Assembly (NCBI RefSeq): GCF_000531125.1
Contig: NZ_CBTK010000246.1
Location: 1 to 41,626 of the forward strand
Direction: 5' to 3'
DNA length: 41,626 nt
From: Candidatus Contendobacter odensis Run_B_J11
Lineage (GTDB): Bacteria; Pseudomonadota; Gammaproteobacteria; Competibacterales; Competibacteraceae
This document shows positions 32,855-41,626 of the stretch, one piece after another; positions within the stretch are counted from its first letter, which is position 1, and each line of letters begins with the position of its first letter. The notes beneath the pieces were generated by a model, which was not told the DNA's origin, searched no databases, and worked only from the letters and a program-made list of their open reading frames with translations. Made by a program: the position numbers and the translations under genes.

Positions 32855-34003
32855 ATGGACATCACCCCATATCTGAAACTGATGGTTGACAAGAACGCTT
32901 CCGACCTGTTTTTTCACGTTGGTGCGCCGGTGAACATCAAAATCGGCGGCGTGGTGCGCCCGATTGGCAACAAGGTGCTTGGGCCGGGGCAGGTGCGCGA
33001 GATTGCCTACTCGGTGATGAAAGACGATCAAATCAAGGAATTCGAGCACGAATGGGAACTCAACTTTGCCATCCCGCTGCAAGGCGTGGGCCGGTTCCGC
33101 TCCAATGTGTTCAAGCAGCGCGGCGAAGTGTCCATGGTGATCCGCTACATCAAGGGCGACATTCCACAGGTGGAGGAACTGGGCCTGCCACCCTTGCTCC
33201 GGCAAGTGGTCATGGAAAAACGTGGCCTGATCATGCTGGTAGGAGCCACCGGTTCCGGTAAATCCACCACCCTGGCGGCGATGATTGACCATCGCAACTC
33301 CAGTTCGCCCGGCCACATCATCACCGTTGAAGACCCGATTGAGTTTACCCATCAGCACAAGAAATCGGTGGTCGCCCAGCGCGAGATCGGCATCGACACC
33401 CACAACTACGAAAACGCCCTGCGCAGCGCCATGCGTGAGGCGCCGGATGTCATCCTGGTGGGCGAGGTTCGCGCCCGCGACGTGATGAAATATGTGCTGA
33501 CCTTTGCCGAAACCGGCCATCTGGTGCTATCCACCCTGCACGCCAACAACGCCAACGGTGCGCTGGAGCGCATCGTCAACTTTTTCCCGGAAGACGCCCG
33601 GCCCCAATTGCTGATGGATTTGGCGATGAATCTGCGCGCCGTCATCTCGCAACGGCTGATCCGGGCGCTGAACGGCGGGCTGGTGCCGGCAGTGGAAGTG
33701 CTGCTGAATACGCCTTACATCGCTGATCTGATCCAGAAGGGTAAAATTGATTACGTCAAGGATGCCATGGAACAGTCCACCGAATCGGGCACCCAGACCT
33801 TCGATCAGTCGCTGTTCAAGCTGTACAAAGAAGGCAAGATTTCCCGAGATGAAGCGATCAAGAATGCTGACTCCAAAAATAATGTCGGCCTGCAAATCCG
33901 GCTGTCGGAAAGCTCAGAGGCCAATAGCGGACGCCCCTCTTCCAGCCATTCCGAGCTGACCATCCACGACGAAGAGAAGGAAGACCGGGGGCGGATGTTT
34001 TGA
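32855..34003 (+). CDS. pilU: Type IV pilus retraction ATPase PilU
   Basis: PilU works with PilT to pull back type IV pili. This 382-residue protein has the N-terminal PAS-like part, Walker A (G130-ATGSGKS-T138), the Asp/His boxes around TVEDPIEFTHQHKKS, Walker B DVILVGE, and TLHANNANGALERIVNFFP, typical of PilU. After Walker B it reads GEVRARDVM, where relatives have GEIRDRETM, so the usual Asp is Ala207. PilT, normally the neighbour of PilU, is not here; instead sthA is directly upstream. The acidic and Ser-rich tail (SEANSGRPSSSHSEL) is in line with PilU. Confidence 0.94.
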   Translation: MDITPYLKLMVDKNASDLFFHVGAPVNIKIGGVVRPIGNKVLGPGQVREIAYSVMKDDQIKEFEHEWELNFAIPLQGVGRFRSNVFKQRGEVSMVIRYIKGDIPQVEELGLPPLLRQVVMEKRGLIMLVGATGSGKSTTLAAMIDHRNSSSPGHIITVEDPIEFTHQHKKSVVAQREIGIDTHNYENALRSAMREAPDVILVGEVRARDVMKYVLTFAETGHLVLSTLHANNANGALERIVNFFPEDARPQLLMDLAMNLRAVISQRLIRALNGGLVPAVEVLLNTPYIADLIQKGKIDYVKDAMEQSTESGTQTFDQSLFKLYKEGKISRDEAIKNADSKNNVGLQIRLSESSEANSGRPSSSHSELTIHDEEKEDRGRMF

Positions 34004-34030
34004 CCCCTCGCGCCGGCTACGTCCGCGTCG

Positions 34031-36364
34031 TCAGGGTTTCCGCTGCGCCCGGGCAAAAGCCTCAGCCAGGGCGCTGGGCTGAGGCGCTGACTTTTCCTGA
34101 TTCTCCCGGCGGAAGGGAGGTTCTTTAGGTCGATTCCGCTGTTCCGGGCGAGTGGCCGGACGCTGCGCAGGGTCGGCGGGCCGGGTTGGCGCGCCGGTCA
34201 CCGCTTCGTTCAGCTTCATGGTCAACGCCACCCGCTGCCGCTTCAGGTCTACTTCCAGCACCTTGACTTTCACCACCTGGCCGACTTTCACCACTTCACG
34301 CGGGTCTTTCACGAAGCGATCCGCCAGCGCTGAGATATGTACCAGACCGTCCTGATGCACCCCGATGTCCACGAACGCGCCAAAATTAGCGACGTTGGTG
34401 ATCACCCCTTCCAGCACCATCCCGGTCTGTAAATCCGCCAGCTTCTCCACGCCGTCCTTGAACGCGGCGGTCTTGAATTCCGGGCGGGGATCGCGGCCCG
34501 GCTTCTCCAGTTCCGCCAGAATGTCGCGCACCGTCGGCAACCCGAACCGGTCATCAGTAAACCGGGCCGGTTCGAGCGTCTTCAGAAACGCGGCGTTGCC
34601 CAGCACCTCATGCAGGCCGCGTCCGCTGGCAGCCAGAATACGTTCGATCAGCGGATAGGCTTCCGGGTGAACGGCGGAACGATCCAGTGGATGGTCACCA
34701 TTGGCGATCCGCAGAAACCCCGCCGCCTGCTCGAAGGTTTTGTCGCCCAACCGCGCCACTTTCAATAATTGCTCACGCCGCCGGAAGGAACCATTGGCAT
34801 CGCGAAACTCAACGATATTGCGGGCCAGGGTCGCGTTCAGTCCGGCCACCCGCGCCAGCAACGGCACCGAGGCGGTATTCACATCCACTCCGACCGCATT
34901 CACGCAATCCTCGACCACCGCATCCAGCATCCGCGCCAGCCGGGTCTGGCTGACATCGTGCTGATACTGGCCGACGCCAATCGCCTTGGGTTCGATCTTG
35001 ACCAGTTCCGCCAGCGGGTCTTGCAGGCGGCGGGCGATGGACACCGCCCCGCGCAGCGAAACATCCACTTCGGGAAATTCCCGCGCTGCCAGTTCGGAGG
35101 CGGAATAGACCGAAGCGCCCGCTTCCGACACCACCAGCTTGTGCAAGCGCAGTTCAGGATGACGCTGCATCAATTCCGTCGCCAGCCGGTCGGTTTCCCG
35201 CGAAGCGGTGCCGTTACCGATGCTGATCAACTCGACTTTGTGGCGCCGACACAATTCGGCCAAGGTGTGTAAACTTGCATCCCATTGATTACGCGGGACA
35301 TGCGGATAAATGGTCGCGGTTTCGACCAGTTTGCCGGTGGCGTCCACTACCGCCACCTTGACCCCGGTGCGCAGGCCGGGATCCAGTCCCAGCGTTGGAC
35401 GAGCGCCAGCCGGCGCAGCCAGCAGCAGATCGCGCAGATTGTGGGCGAACACCCGGATCGCTTCTTCCTCGGCGGCTTCGCGCAACCGCTGTTTGATTTC
35501 GGTATCCAGATGCGGCAACAGCTTGACCTTCCAGGTCCAGCGGGCGGTTTCTCGCAGCCAGGCGGCGGCGGGCCGGCCCTCGTCGCGGATCTGGAAATGG
35601 GCGGCGACCCGCCGTTCGCCGGGGTCGGGACCGGGTGCAGCCGGATCGCCGAGTTCCAGCGTCAGTTGCAACACGCCCTCATTGCGACCCCGAAACAGCG
35701 CCAAAGCGCGATGAGAAGGGATTTGACGAAAGGCTTCCCGGTAATCGAAATAATCGCGGAACTTGGCGCCCTCCTCGGCTTTGCCCTCCACCCCTTGCGC
35801 GTGCAACACCGCGTTGTCCCAGAGGTATTCGCGCAACTGCGCCAGCAGTTCGGCGTTTTCGGCGAATTCCTCCATCAGGATTTGCCGTGCGCCGTCCAGC
35901 GCCGCTTTCGCGTCGGGTACACCGCGCTCCGCATTCACAAAAGCGGTAGCGGCCTGTTCGGGCGTCTGCGCGGGATCGTTCAGCAGACCGTGGGCGAGCG
36001 GAGCCAGGCCGGCTTCGCGGGCAATCTGCGCTTTGGTGCGACGCTTGGGTTTGTAGGGCAGGTACAAATCTTCCAGCCGGGTCTTGGTGTCGGCGGCAAG
36101 CAGGGCGGTTTCCAGTTCGGCGCTGAGCTGATTTTGTTCGCGGATGCTGGCGAGAATCACGCCGCGCCGATCTTCCAGTTCGCGCAGATAACTCAGCCGT
36201 TCTTCCAACAGGCGCAACTGGGTGTCATCCAGCCCGTCAGTGACTTCCTTGCGGTAGCGGGCGATGAAGGGCACCGTCGCGCCACTATCCAGCAGGGCGA
36301 CGGCGGCTTCAATCTGGCGTTCCTGAACAGCGAGTTCGCGGGCAAGACTTTGCATAAGGTTCAT
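34031..36364 (-). CDS. tex: Tex family RNA-binding transcription accessory protein
   Basis: The 777-residue protein matches Tex/YhgF (773 aa in E. coli). N-terminal helical part with [20 protein letters not shown], a YqgF-like nuclease fold ([18 protein letters not shown]), helix-hairpin-helix motifs ([29 protein letters not shown]), and an S1 RNA-binding domain near residues 648-718 ([20 protein letters not shown]). The tail is rich in Pro, Arg and Gln. Tex influences transcription and stress tolerance. It follows ffh on the same strand after 17 bases, so they are likely co-transcribed. Confidence 0.96.
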   Translation of the reverse strand: MNLMQSLARELAVQERQIEAAVALLDSGATVPFIARYRKEVTDGLDDTQLRLLEERLSYLRELEDRRGVILASIREQNQLSAELETALLAADTKTRLEDLYLPYKPKRRTKAQIAREAGLAPLAHGLLNDPAQTPEQAATAFVNAERGVPDAKAALDGARQILMEEFAENAELLAQLREYLWDNAVLHAQGVEGKAEEGAKFRDYFDYREAFRQIPSHRALALFRGRNEGVLQLTLELGDPAAPGPDPGERRVAAHFQIRDEGRPAAAWLRETARWTWKVKLLPHLDTEIKQRLREAAEEEAIRVFAHNLRDLLLAAPAGARPTLGLDPGLRTGVKVAVVDATGKLVETATIYPHVPRNQWDASLHTLAELCRRHKVELISIGNGTASRETDRLATELMQRHPELRLHKLVVSEAGASVYSASELAAREFPEVDVSLRGAVSIARRLQDPLAELVKIEPKAIGVGQYQHDVSQTRLARMLDAVVEDCVNAVGVDVNTASVPLLARVAGLNATLARNIVEFRDANGSFRRREQLLKVARLGDKTFEQAAGFLRIANGDHPLDRSAVHPEAYPLIERILAASGRGLHEVLGNAAFLKTLEPARFTDDRFGLPTVRDILAELEKPGRDPRPEFKTAAFKDGVEKLADLQTGMVLEGVITNVANFGAFVDIGVHQDGLVHISALADRFVKDPREVVKVGQVVKVKVLEVDLKRQRVALTMKLNEAVTGAPTRPADPAQRPATRPEQRNRPKEPPFRRENQEKSAPQPSALAEAFARAQRKP

Positions 36365-36381
36365 GGGCAGTGGTTTTCCGG

Positions 36382-37758
36382 CTACGATTTTGGTTTGAAC
36401 GACGGCATCGCGCCCATCGGCAGTTTGCCTTGCAAGCCGCGCAACATCTTCATCATCCCGCCGCCTTTCATCTTCTTCATCATTTTCTGAGCCTGATCGA
36501 ATTGTTTGAGCAGGCGGTTTACATCCTGAATCTGGGTGCCGGAACCGGCGGCAATCCGCCGTTTGCGCGAACCTTTGATCAGGTCGGGAACCCGGCGCTC
36601 CTGCGGCGTCATCGAATTGATGATAGCGACCAGGCGCTTGACCTCCTTGTCCGCTGCCTGGTCCTTGAGTGCCCCCGCCGCCGCGTTAAAACCCGGCATC
36701 TTGTCCAGCAGGCTGGCGATCCCGCCCATGTTCATCATCTGTTCCATCTGCTCGCGGAAATCCTCCAGGGTGAAGCCCTTGCCCTTCTGAACCTTTTGGG
36801 CCAGTTTGAGCGCCTTTTCCTTGTCAACCTTATGCTCCATCTCCTCGACCAGTCCCAGTACATCACCCATCCCGAGGATGCGGGACGCTACCCGGTCGGG
36901 AAAGAATGGCTCCAGCGCGGCGGTTTTCTCGCCGACGCCGAGGAATTTGATCGGCTTGCCGGTGATCTGGCGAATGGACAGCGCCGCACCGCCACGGGCA
37001 TCACCGTCGGTTTTGGTTAGCACCACGCCGGTCAACGGCAAGGCGGCGTTGAACGCCTGCGCGGTGTTGGCGGCGTCCTGGCCGGTCATGCTGTCCACCA
37101 CAAACAAGGTTTCAATCGGATCGAGTACGCTATGCAAGCGCTGGATTTCCGCCATCATCTCCTGGTCCACATGCAGACGACCGGCGGTATCCACGATCAG
37201 CACATCTATTCCGTGGCGACGGGCATAGTCCAGCGCCTGACGAGCAATCGTTTCCGGTTCCTGATCGAGGGTACTGGGGAAAAACTCGGCACCCACCTCG
37301 TCGGCCAGTTTGCGCAACTGCTCAATCGCGGCGGGCCGGTACACGTCGCAGCTCACCACCAGCGTTTTTTTGTGCTGGCGCTCCTTCAACCAGCGGGCCA
37401 GTTTGGCGACGCTGGTAGTCTTGCCAGAGCCTTGCAGACCGGCCATGAGTACCACCGCCGGCGGCTGAACCCGCAGGTTCAATTCCGCATTCGCCTCGCC
37501 CATTACCCGGATCAGTTCTTCGTGAACGATCTTGATCAGCACCTGGCCGGGCGTCAGGCTGAGCAGCACCTCCTGACCGACCGCCCGCTCGCGCACCCGG
37601 GCGATCAAATCTCGCGTCACCGGCAGCGCGACATCCGCTTCCAGCAGCGCCATACGCACTTCACGCAGGGCATCCTTGATGTTGTCTTCGGTCAGGCGAC
37701 CCTGGCCGCGCAGATTTTTGACGGTGCGCAACAAGCGCTCGCTGAGATTTTCAAACAT
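36382..37758 (-). CDS. ffh: Signal recognition particle protein Ffh
   Basis: Ffh binds 4.5S RNA and signal sequences and delivers ribosomes to FtsY. The 458-residue protein has the N domain, the GTPase with GLQGSGKTT (107-115), [20 protein letters not shown] and [10 protein letters not shown], and the Met-rich M domain with [16 protein letters not shown] and the [12 protein letters not shown] end. Length is normal. It is divergent from ypjD over a 120-bp gap and probably leads the ffh-tex transcript. Confidence 0.97.
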   Translation of the reverse strand: MFENLSERLLRTVKNLRGQGRLTEDNIKDALREVRMALLEADVALPVTRDLIARVRERAVGQEVLLSLTPGQVLIKIVHEELIRVMGEANAELNLRVQPPAVVLMAGLQGSGKTTSVAKLARWLKERQHKKTLVVSCDVYRPAAIEQLRKLADEVGAEFFPSTLDQEPETIARQALDYARRHGIDVLIVDTAGRLHVDQEMMAEIQRLHSVLDPIETLFVVDSMTGQDAANTAQAFNAALPLTGVVLTKTDGDARGGAALSIRQITGKPIKFLGVGEKTAALEPFFPDRVASRILGMGDVLGLVEEMEHKVDKEKALKLAQKVQKGKGFTLEDFREQMEQMMNMGGIASLLDKMPGFNAAAGALKDQAADKEVKRLVAIINSMTPQERRVPDLIKGSRKRRIAAGSGTQIQDVNRLLKQFDQAQKMMKKMKGGGMMKMLRGLQGKLPMGAMPSFKPKS

Positions 37759-37878
37759 GCGGGTTCCACTCTCAATTCAGCCAGAATGGGCGGGATTATA
37801 GGGGAATCGGTGCGCTTCAAGCCGTTTGCATTCCATGCCATGATTGCTGCAAGAGAAAATTACCGTGCGGAATCCACC

Positions 37879-38688
37879 ATGAACCCGATCATCGGCAGTC
37901 TGGCTGCCCTGCTCTACCTGCTCTCTGGCGGGCTGCTGGCGCTGCGATTGGCTCGCGCCGGTCGCAATATGACCCCATCCAAGAGTGGCTCACTGCTGCC
38001 GGGCTGGGGCGCAGCGCTGCTACACACCCTGATTCTGGCTCAGACCGTGTTTCAATCCGCCGGCCTGAATCTGGGTTTCTTCAACGCGCTCTCGTTTACC
38101 GGCTGGCTGATTGGGGTGGTGCTGCTGGTGGCGGCGATAGTTCGCCCGGTCGAAAATCTCGGCATCATCGCCATGCCGGTTGCTGCACTGACCCTGGTTC
38201 TTGGTCTGCGGTTTCCTGCGGAACGCATCGTCGCTGATGCCGGGCGCTGGCCGTTGGAACTCCATATCTTCATCGCCATTCTGGCCTATTCGCTGCTGAC
38301 GCTGGCGGCAGCGCAGGCCGTGCTGCTGGCCATTCAGGATCACCGCTTGCGGCGTCGTTTGCCCGGTGGTTTTTTGCGTGGCATCCCGCCGCTGACCACA
38401 ATGGAGAGCCTGCTGTTCCAGATGATCAGCGCCGGTTTCATCCTGCTGAGCATTACCCTGATCAGCGGTCTGTTTTTTCTGGAAGACCTGTTCGCCCAAC
38501 ATCTGGCCCACAAGGCGATACTGTCGTTCATCGCCTGGAGCGTGTTCGGGGTACTGCTGTGGGGGCGCTGGCGCTTCGGCTGGCGCGGTCGTACCGCCAT
38601 CCGCTGGACCTTGAGCGGCTTTGCCTTTCTGGCACTGGCCTATTTCGGCAGCAAGCTGGTGCTGGAATTAATTCTGCGGCGCTATTGA
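37879..38688 (+). CDS. ypjD: YpjD, cytochrome c assembly (CcsA-like) membrane protein
   Basis: The 269-residue protein has about eight membrane segments and the layout of the CcsA/YpjD family: LLYLLSGGLLALRLA, LLHTLILAQTVF, ELHIFIAILAYSLLTLAAAQA, then FLEDLFAQHLAHKAILSFIAWSVFGVLLW as a region with conserved His. The tryptophan-rich WWD heme loop of true CcsA/CcmC is not present. In E. coli the order ffh-ypjD-yfjD is the same as here; in Salmonella a link of this locus to magnesium/cobalt resistance (cor genes) is known. ATG 37879 fits the family N-terminus; the frame extends far upstream only as an antisense shadow of ffh. Confidence 0.9.
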   Translation: MNPIIGSLAALLYLLSGGLLALRLARAGRNMTPSKSGSLLPGWGAALLHTLILAQTVFQSAGLNLGFFNALSFTGWLIGVVLLVAAIVRPVENLGIIAMPVAALTLVLGLRFPAERIVADAGRWPLELHIFIAILAYSLLTLAAAQAVLLAIQDHRLRRRLPGGFLRGIPPLTTMESLLFQMISAGFILLSITLISGLFFLEDLFAQHLAHKAILSFIAWSVFGVLLWGRWRFGWRGRTAIRWTLSGFAFLALAYFGSKLVLELILRRY

Positions 38689-38723
38689 TCACTCAGCCAG
38701 CGCAGCCCGATCCACGCCTGATC

Positions 38724-38753
38724 TTGACAGCGCGCGCCGTCACCCCGTAAAAA
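38724..38753 (+). promoter_or_regulatory. Weak candidate promoter for the CNNM/CorB-type gene
   Basis: TTGACA (38724-38729), 18 bases and TAAAAA (38748-38753). The -35 box is perfect, the -10 box weak. It would start transcription a short distance before the TTG at 38786. Confidence 0.35.
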
Positions 38754-38785
38754 CAACTGATTGACCCCACCGAGGTTTTCACGAA

Positions 38786-40075
38786 TTGGATGATATTCAC
38801 ATAGGGGTGTTATGCATCGCCCTGGTTCTGCTGATCGGCGGTTCCGCTTTTTTTTCCGGTTCCGAAACCGGGCTGATGACCATGAACCGCTACCGGTTGC
38901 GCCACCGCGCCAAGACCGGCGACAAAGCAGCACAGCGGGTCGCTCAGTTGTTGGCACGACCCGACCGGTTGATCGGTTTAATCCTGCTCGGTAATACCTT
39001 CTTCAACATTCTGGCCTCCTCGCTGGCGACGGTTATCGCCATCCGCTTTCTGGGCGAGGCCGGCATTGCGATATCCACCGTTGTTCTCACTCTAATCGTG
39101 CTGGTATTCGCCGAAGTCGCCCCTAAGACCCTGGCGGCATTGCATCCCGAACGCATCGCTTATCCCGCCGCCGCCGTGCTGGCGCCCATGCTCAAGGCGC
39201 TGTATCCGCTGGTGTGGTTGACTAATCTGGTGGTCAATAGCCTGTTGCGGCTGTTCCGGGTCACGGTCCAGACCTCCAGCCAGCAATCGCTCAGCGCCGA
39301 GGAACTGCGCACAGTGGTACTGGAAGCGGGGGTGATGATTCCCAAACGCCACCAAGCCATGCTGCTGGGCATCCTCGAACTGGAGGAAATCACCGTCAAC
39401 GACATCATGGTGCCGCGCAATGAAGTGGAAGGAATTGATCTGGAGGATGCGTGGGAGGAGATCGTCGCTCAACTGACCCGCAGCCCCTACACCCGCCTGT
39501 TGGTCTACCGCGACAGCATCGATCAGGTGGTCGGTCTGCTGCACCTGCGCAAGGCACTCCACCTGATGATTCACAAGCCGGATTTCACCCGCGCCGATCT
39601 GGAAGGGCTGTTGCGTGAGCCATATTTCATCCCCGAAGGCACCTCGCTAACTCGGCAACTGCTTAATTTTCAGCAACAACGGCGGCGAGTCGGGCTGGTG
39701 GTGGACGAATATGGCGACGTGCTGGGAATGGTGACGCTGGAGGATATTTTGGAAGAGATTGTCGGCGAATTTACCACCGATCCGGCTGCCAGCGACAACT
39801 GCACACTGGTCGCACGCGCTGATGGCGGCTATGTGGTGGATGGCCGCGCTTCGATTCGCACTCTGAACCGGGTGCTGGGTTGGACCCTGCCCACCGATGG
39901 CCCACGCACTCTCAACGGCCTGGTGATGGAGCAGTTGGAAGCCATCCCGGAGCCAGGCGCCCGCTTATCACTGGCGGGGCATCCGACCGAGATCGTCGAA
40001 ATCGTCGGCAACTGCGTTAAAACCGCAGTCATCTGGCCGACTGCCGGATCAGGAGCAGCGACATCGGCAGACTAA
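38786..40075 (+). CDS. CNNM/HlyC-CorC family membrane protein (YfjD/CorB-like)
   Basis: A 429-residue protein with a DUF21 membrane domain of three or four helices (IALVLLIGGSAFFSGSETGLMTMNRYRLRHRAK as a region, GLILLGNTFFNILASSLAT, VLVFAEVAPKTLAALHPERIAYP), a pair of CBS domains (DIMVPRNEVEGIDL; FQQQRRRVGLVVDEYGDVLGMVTLEDILEEIVGEF as a region), and a CorC_HlyC C-terminal domain (YVVDGRASIRTLNRVL). The family moves or senses magnesium. The start is TTG at 38786, supported by match to the E. coli YfjD N-terminus and a GAGG site. Order with ffh and ypjD is as in E. coli. Its stop shares CTAA with the convergent dehydratase gene. Confidence 0.92.
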   Translation: MDDIHIGVLCIALVLLIGGSAFFSGSETGLMTMNRYRLRHRAKTGDKAAQRVAQLLARPDRLIGLILLGNTFFNILASSLATVIAIRFLGEAGIAISTVVLTLIVLVFAEVAPKTLAALHPERIAYPAAAVLAPMLKALYPLVWLTNLVVNSLLRLFRVTVQTSSQQSLSAEELRTVVLEAGVMIPKRHQAMLLGILELEEITVNDIMVPRNEVEGIDLEDAWEEIVAQLTRSPYTRLLVYRDSIDQVVGLLHLRKALHLMIHKPDFTRADLEGLLREPYFIPEGTSLTRQLLNFQQQRRRVGLVVDEYGDVLGMVTLEDILEEIVGEFTTDPAASDNCTLVARADGGYVVDGRASIRTLNRVLGWTLPTDGPRTLNGLVMEQLEAIPEPGARLSLAGHPTEIVEIVGNCVKTAVIWPTAGSGAATSAD

Positions 40076-41607
40076 TCCGGCAGCGCCTTAGATTCCGCCG
40101 GCCCGCCGGCCCGCCACACCCAGTCCTCGATCCCGTTTTCCGGCTGATATTCCACTACCGTCTCCTGCAAAATCGCGCGCACCGCCGGGTAATCGAAGGC
40201 GTGCGAGGCGGCGGTGAGCCGTTTCAAGCCGTCGTGGATCAGCGACCATGCCAGAGATTGTTCGCGGGCGCGGCGAATCATCGGGTGCTCGGTGGGGGCA
40301 GCGTCGGCGCCGATCAGCAGTTCCTCGCGCAATTTCTCGCCGCTGCGCAGACCGGCAAACTGGATTTCGATATCGCCATCGGGATGATCCGCATCCCGCA
40401 CCTCCAGGCCCGACAGCCGGATCATCCGCCGCGCCAGGTCGAGAATCCGCACCGGTTCGCCCATATCGAGCAGGAACACATCGCCGCCCTGCGCCAAGGC
40501 GCTGGCCTGAATCACCAACTGCGCTGCTTCCGGGATCGTCATGAAATAACGCTCCACTTCGGGATGCGTCACCGTTACCGGCCCGCCCTGGCGAATTTGC
40601 TCGCGGAACAGCGGCACCACCGAACCCGATGAATCCAGCACATTGCCAAAGCGCACCATGCACAGCCGGGTCGCGCCACCGGCCTCGGCCAATCCTTGCA
40701 GAATCAGTTCCGCCAGCCGCTTGGTAGCACCCATGACGTTGGTCGGCCGCACCGCCTTGTCGGTGGAGATCAGCACGAAGGTCTCAACCTGAGCTGCCAT
40801 CGCGGCTTCAGCGGTGCGCCAAGTGCCAAATACGTTGTTTTGTACCCCCTCGATGGGGTTGCATTCGACCATAGGTACATGTTTGTAAGCGGCGGCGTGA
40901 TAGACAGTCTGAACCTCAAAGCACTCCATCACTCGTTGCAACCGCCGCTGATGCATCACTGATCCCAGCAGCGGAATCAACTCCACTGGCGGCGGACCCA
41001 TATTCGCCAACATCGCACTCAGTTCCTGCTCGATCAGGTACAAGGCATATTCGGAGCGCTCGAACAGCACCAGCCGGCGCGGCCGCAGCGCCAGAATTTG
41101 CCGGCATAGCTCTGCGCCAATCGAGCCGCCGGCGCCGGTGACCATCACCACTTTAGCGCTGACCCGCGCCCGCAACAGCGTTTCGTTAGGCTGTACCGAA
41201 TCGCGGCCCAGAATGTCCGCGACCTCGATTTCGCGGAATTCGTCAATGCGCCGGGCGCCGCTGGTCAGTTCCGCCAAGGTGGGCAGATCCATCACCCGCA
41301 CCGGCAATCCGGCCAGCGCTTCCAGGATATCCCGGCGCTGACGGTGCGGCGCCGAGGGCAGCGCCAGCAGAATCATTTTGGCTTGGTGTTTGGCGATCAG
41401 GCGCGGCAGTTTGGACGACGCCCGAACCTTGAGACCCCGCACCACGCTGCCCCACAGTTGAGGGTTGTCATCCACGAACACGACCGGTTCGAACTCGGTG
41501 CTGAAGCGCAGTGCGTTAACCAGTTGCGCGCCCGCTTCGCCAGCGCCGTAGATGATCACCGAGGTGCGCGGCGCCGCCGCCCGGCGAAACCGTCGTCGCA
41601 ACGTGCG
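40072..41607 (-). CDS. Nucleotide-sugar 4,6-dehydratase (WbpM/CapD/FlaA1 type), 5' end missing
   Basis: The visible 511 genomic residues start within a first Rossmann domain (SVIIYGAGEAGAQLVNAL) and continue with the extended SDR domain: VVMVTGAGGSIGAELCRQIL for NAD(P), HAAAYKHVPMVECNP, ISTDKAVRPTNVMGATKRLAE with the T-D-K and M-x3-K catalytic positions of this family, and FAGLRSGEKLREELL. The WbpM type has N-terminal membrane helices before this, which lie beyond the contig end. It converts UDP-HexNAc to a 4-keto-6-deoxy sugar for O-antigen or exopolysaccharide. The first five apparent residues (LFRS and start) come from adapter DNA, so the true start is not in the window. Confidence 0.92.
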   Translation of the reverse strand, partial: RTLRRRFRRAAAPRTSVIIYGAGEAGAQLVNALRFSTEFEPVVFVDDNPQLWGSVVRGLKVRASSKLPRLIAKHQAKMILLALPSAPHRQRRDILEALAGLPVRVMDLPTLAELTSGARRIDEFREIEVADILGRDSVQPNETLLRARVSAKVVMVTGAGGSIGAELCRQILALRPRRLVLFERSEYALYLIEQELSAMLANMGPPPVELIPLLGSVMHQRRLQRVMECFEVQTVYHAAAYKHVPMVECNPIEGVQNNVFGTWRTAEAAMAAQVETFVLISTDKAVRPTNVMGATKRLAELILQGLAEAGGATRLCMVRFGNVLDSSGSVVPLFREQIRQGGPVTVTHPEVERYFMTIPEAAQLVIQASALAQGGDVFLLDMGEPVRILDLARRMIRLSGLEVRDADHPDGDIEIQFAGLRSGEKLREELLIGADAAPTEHPMIRRAREQSLAWSLIHDGLKRLTAASHAFDYPAVRAILQETVVEYQPENGIEDWVWRAGGPAESKALPD

Positions 41608-41626
41608 AGATCGGAAGAGCACACGT
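41608..41626 (+). other. Illumina TruSeq adapter sequence at contig end
   Basis: The last 19 bases, AGATCGGAAGAGCACACGT, are the start of the common Illumina TruSeq read-1 adapter. They are a sequencing artefact and not part of the genome. On the minus strand they supply a false GTG start and the codons for LFRS. Confidence 0.97.

Noticed and set aside
35285-36490. 401-codon plus-strand ORF opposite tex
   Set aside because: It is a shadow of the GC-rich tex gene; composition is low-complexity Gln/Gly/Phe and no domain is visible.
37132-37878. Extension of ypjD upstream by about 250 codons
   Set aside because: It is antisense to ffh and has no family similarity; ATG 37879 fits the YpjD N-terminus.

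Overview
The window looks like a contig from a gammaproteobacterium, probably an uncultured environmental or activated-sludge type. The reasons are the hemC-hemD-hemX-hemY operon, ffh next to ypjD and a YfjD/CorB-type protein, YgiQ, a DUF2782 protein, soluble transhydrogenase SthA, PilU and Tex. A PEP-CTERM protein also points to an exopolysaccharide-making, floc- or biofilm-type lifestyle. Competibacteraceae would fit, but the sequence alone does not prove it. No rRNA, tRNA or CRISPR array was seen.

Layout. 1-1122: end of a type II secretion F-domain protein, a small coiled-coil protein and a small HEAGH membrane protein. 1136-5329 (minus strand): mazG, an SPFH/slipin gene and ygiQ, the last preceded by a possible 26-codon leader ORF. 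5268-5730: a gap holding a 139-bp inverted-repeat element. 5731-10198: the heme operon hemCDXY with ATGA overlaps. 10289-13789 (minus): a glycosyltransferase, a 2Fe-2S/FAD reductase and ubiD. 14030-17208: a complete TRAP transporter, with permease genes on plus and the binding-protein gene convergent on minus. 17436-18635: rtcB. 18636-22301: a Sel1-repeat protein, a DUF2782 protein, and a Ser/Thr kinase with a STAS antagonist.

22302-31437 is the accessory part. It holds two DUF2157-type membrane proteins bracketed by inverted repeats, a His/Tyr-rich secreted peptide, a single-chain MmeI-like restriction-modification enzyme carrying an in-frame repeat insertion, a KAS III homologue that appears to lack the usual His and Asn catalytic residues, an acyltransferase gene cut off by a repeat, and a PEP-CTERM gene with a probable sigma-54 promoter and three identical 17-bp TGT-N11-ACA sites upstream. 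At least five copies of one short palindromic repeat family (ends CAGGACTTTCGC / GCGAAAGTCCTG) lie between 18.7 and 29.9 kb.

31438-41607 is mostly housekeeping: sthA, pilU, ffh-tex (minus), ypjD, a CNNM/CorB-type protein, and a truncated nucleotide-sugar dehydratase of the WbpM/FlaA1 type. The last 19 bases (41608-41626) are Illumina TruSeq adapter, not genomic DNA, and they create a false start for that last gene.

The clearest candidates for follow-up are the sigma-54/17-mer control region of the PEP-CTERM gene, the altered KAS III with its broken acyltransferase neighbour, the repeat-bracketed DUF2157 pair, and the repeat inserted in the restriction enzyme. I do not see a complete, clearly new multi-gene system.
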